Shown here: in pieces, positions 5,893 through 6,539 of the stretch
How the letters are laid out: every line of letters starts with the position of its first letter
Numbering within the stretch: position 1 is the first letter of the stretch
NCBI GenBank assembly: GCA_966430775.1
Contig: CBJMMB010000148.1
Span: 1-6,539, forward strand
From: Dyella_B sp966430775
Lineage (GTDB): Bacteria > Pseudomonadota > Gammaproteobacteria > Xanthomonadales > Rhodanobacteraceae
Length of the DNA: 6,539 bases
Direction of reading: 5' to 3'
Made by a program: the position numbers and the translations under genes
Notes under the pieces: generated by a model
Databases searched by the model: none
What the model saw: the letters and a program-made list of their open reading frames with translations, nothing else
What the model was told of the DNA's origin: nothing

Positions 5893-6539
5893 TTAGTAGT
5901 CATACGTCGCCGACAACCTCACATACCGCGGCAACTGCCGGTTCACCGCCGACCCATACAGCGGATCAGCCGTACCAGGCGAAATCTGGTAATACGGATA
6001 CGCATTCAAGATCGTCTGCGAGTTGAACAGATTGAACACGTTCAACGACAACGCCAGCTTGCCCGCCGCCGCCGAGGGCAGATAGGTCAACCCCACGTCC
6101 ACCTGCTTGTACCACGGCAGCCGATACGTGCCGGGCGGCGAGGGCTGGCCGCCGCACCAGTGATAGAAGCTGCCGTAGCCATCCGGATCGGTCTGGTTCG
6201 GGCCGTAATAGCCCAGGCAATTGCGCGGACTGCCCGAGACCAGTTGTGCGCTACCCGACACCAGCCATTGCGGGGTGATCTGGTAATAACCGAACAGCTT
6301 GAACTGGTGCGTATGATCGTTGCTTTGCGCGCCATTGCTGTATGACATCAGTTCCGGGAAATCCCAGTCGATGCTGGTCGACGCCGCCGTCTGCTGGATG
6401 TCCGAACGCAGCTGTCCTTCGGTGTCGCCATAGCTGCGCGAAAACACATAATCGACCTTGCCGTACCACTTGCCGTCGAACGGGTGTTCCAGGAAGGTTT
6501 CCAGCGCGTAGTACTTGCGCTTCATCTGCGGGAAGCCCA
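5893..6539 (-). CDS. Oar-like TonB-dependent receptor, C-terminal fragment (5' end outside window)
   Basis: The frame is open from the window edge to TAA at 5893-5895, giving 215 C-terminal residues that begin GFPQMKRKYYALE. The Met at 6525 is internal, not a start: the frame continues upstream of it, and family members are around 1,000 residues long. The segment matches the C-terminal barrel pattern I know from Oar-like receptors (TonB-dependent receptors with an N-terminal carboxypeptidase-regulatory-like domain). Visible landmarks are RKYYALETFLEHPFDGKWY, FSRSYGDTEGQ, a THQFKLFGYYQITPQW strand pair, the two-cysteine loop NCLGYYG...FYHWCGGQ, PWYKQVDVGLTYLP and LNVFNLFNSQ. It ends ATYDY with the terminal aromatic residue expected of outer-membrane barrel proteins. 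The gene is convergent with the 974-aa receptor and of a different subfamily. Its ligand is unknown, and the signal peptide, plug and any regulatory-like domain lie outside the window. Confidence 0.88.
   Translation of the reverse strand, partial: GFPQMKRKYYALETFLEHPFDGKWYGKVDYVFSRSYGDTEGQLRSDIQQTAASTSIDWDFPELMSYSNGAQSNDHTHQFKLFGYYQITPQWLVSGSAQLVSGSPRNCLGYYGPNQTDPDGYGSFYHWCGGQPSPPGTYRLPWYKQVDVGLTYLPSAAAGKLALSLNVFNLFNSQTILNAYPYYQISPGTADPLYGSAVNRQLPRYVRLSATYDY

Overview
The window looks like a glycan-scavenging chromosomal segment of a high-GC Gram-negative bacterium. The best guess is a gammaproteobacterium of the Xanthomonadales/Lysobacterales (for example a Dyella, Luteibacter or Rhodanobacter relative). 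That placement is inference. It rests on three TonB-dependent receptors (TBDRs) in 6.5 kb, one of them of the Oar-like type common in that order, on GC-ending codon use, and on extragenic palindromes with a GTAG head. No 16S rRNA or other marker gene is present.

Layout, left to right. Positions 1-62 hold the last 19 codons of a TBDR on the + strand, closed by a strong 12-bp GC-rich terminator hairpin at 71-99. Next is a complete, secreted GH20 beta-N-acetylhexosaminidase (183-2432, +) with a C-terminal discoidin-like module. A perfect 25-bp inverted repeat begins at the base after its stop codon (2433-2508); its structure is that of a REPIN, meaning two REP elements in inverted orientation. 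A structured leader (2524-2610) follows, whose last hairpin base-pairs with the Shine-Dalgarno sequence of the next gene. That gene is a complete 974-aa TBDR (2619-5543, +). A 349-bp gap (5544-5892) separates it from a convergent gene and holds a second large inverted repeat of a different family (5627-5738) plus a decayed third copy (5830-5849). The window ends inside an Oar-like TBDR on the minus strand (5893-6539, C-terminal 215 residues only).

How the genes may work together (inference): the left fragment and the complete receptor share 11 of their last 18 residues and an unusual C-terminus ending in Asp, so the hexosaminidase sits between two related receptors. The simplest model is that the receptors import GlcNAc-containing oligosaccharides (chitin- or glycan-derived) across the outer membrane and the exported hexosaminidase removes terminal GlcNAc/GalNAc residues. 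The substrate is not proven by sequence. The most notable non-coding signal is the hairpin sequestering the ribosome binding site of the 974-aa receptor. I found no tRNA, rRNA, CRISPR array, transposase or phage gene.
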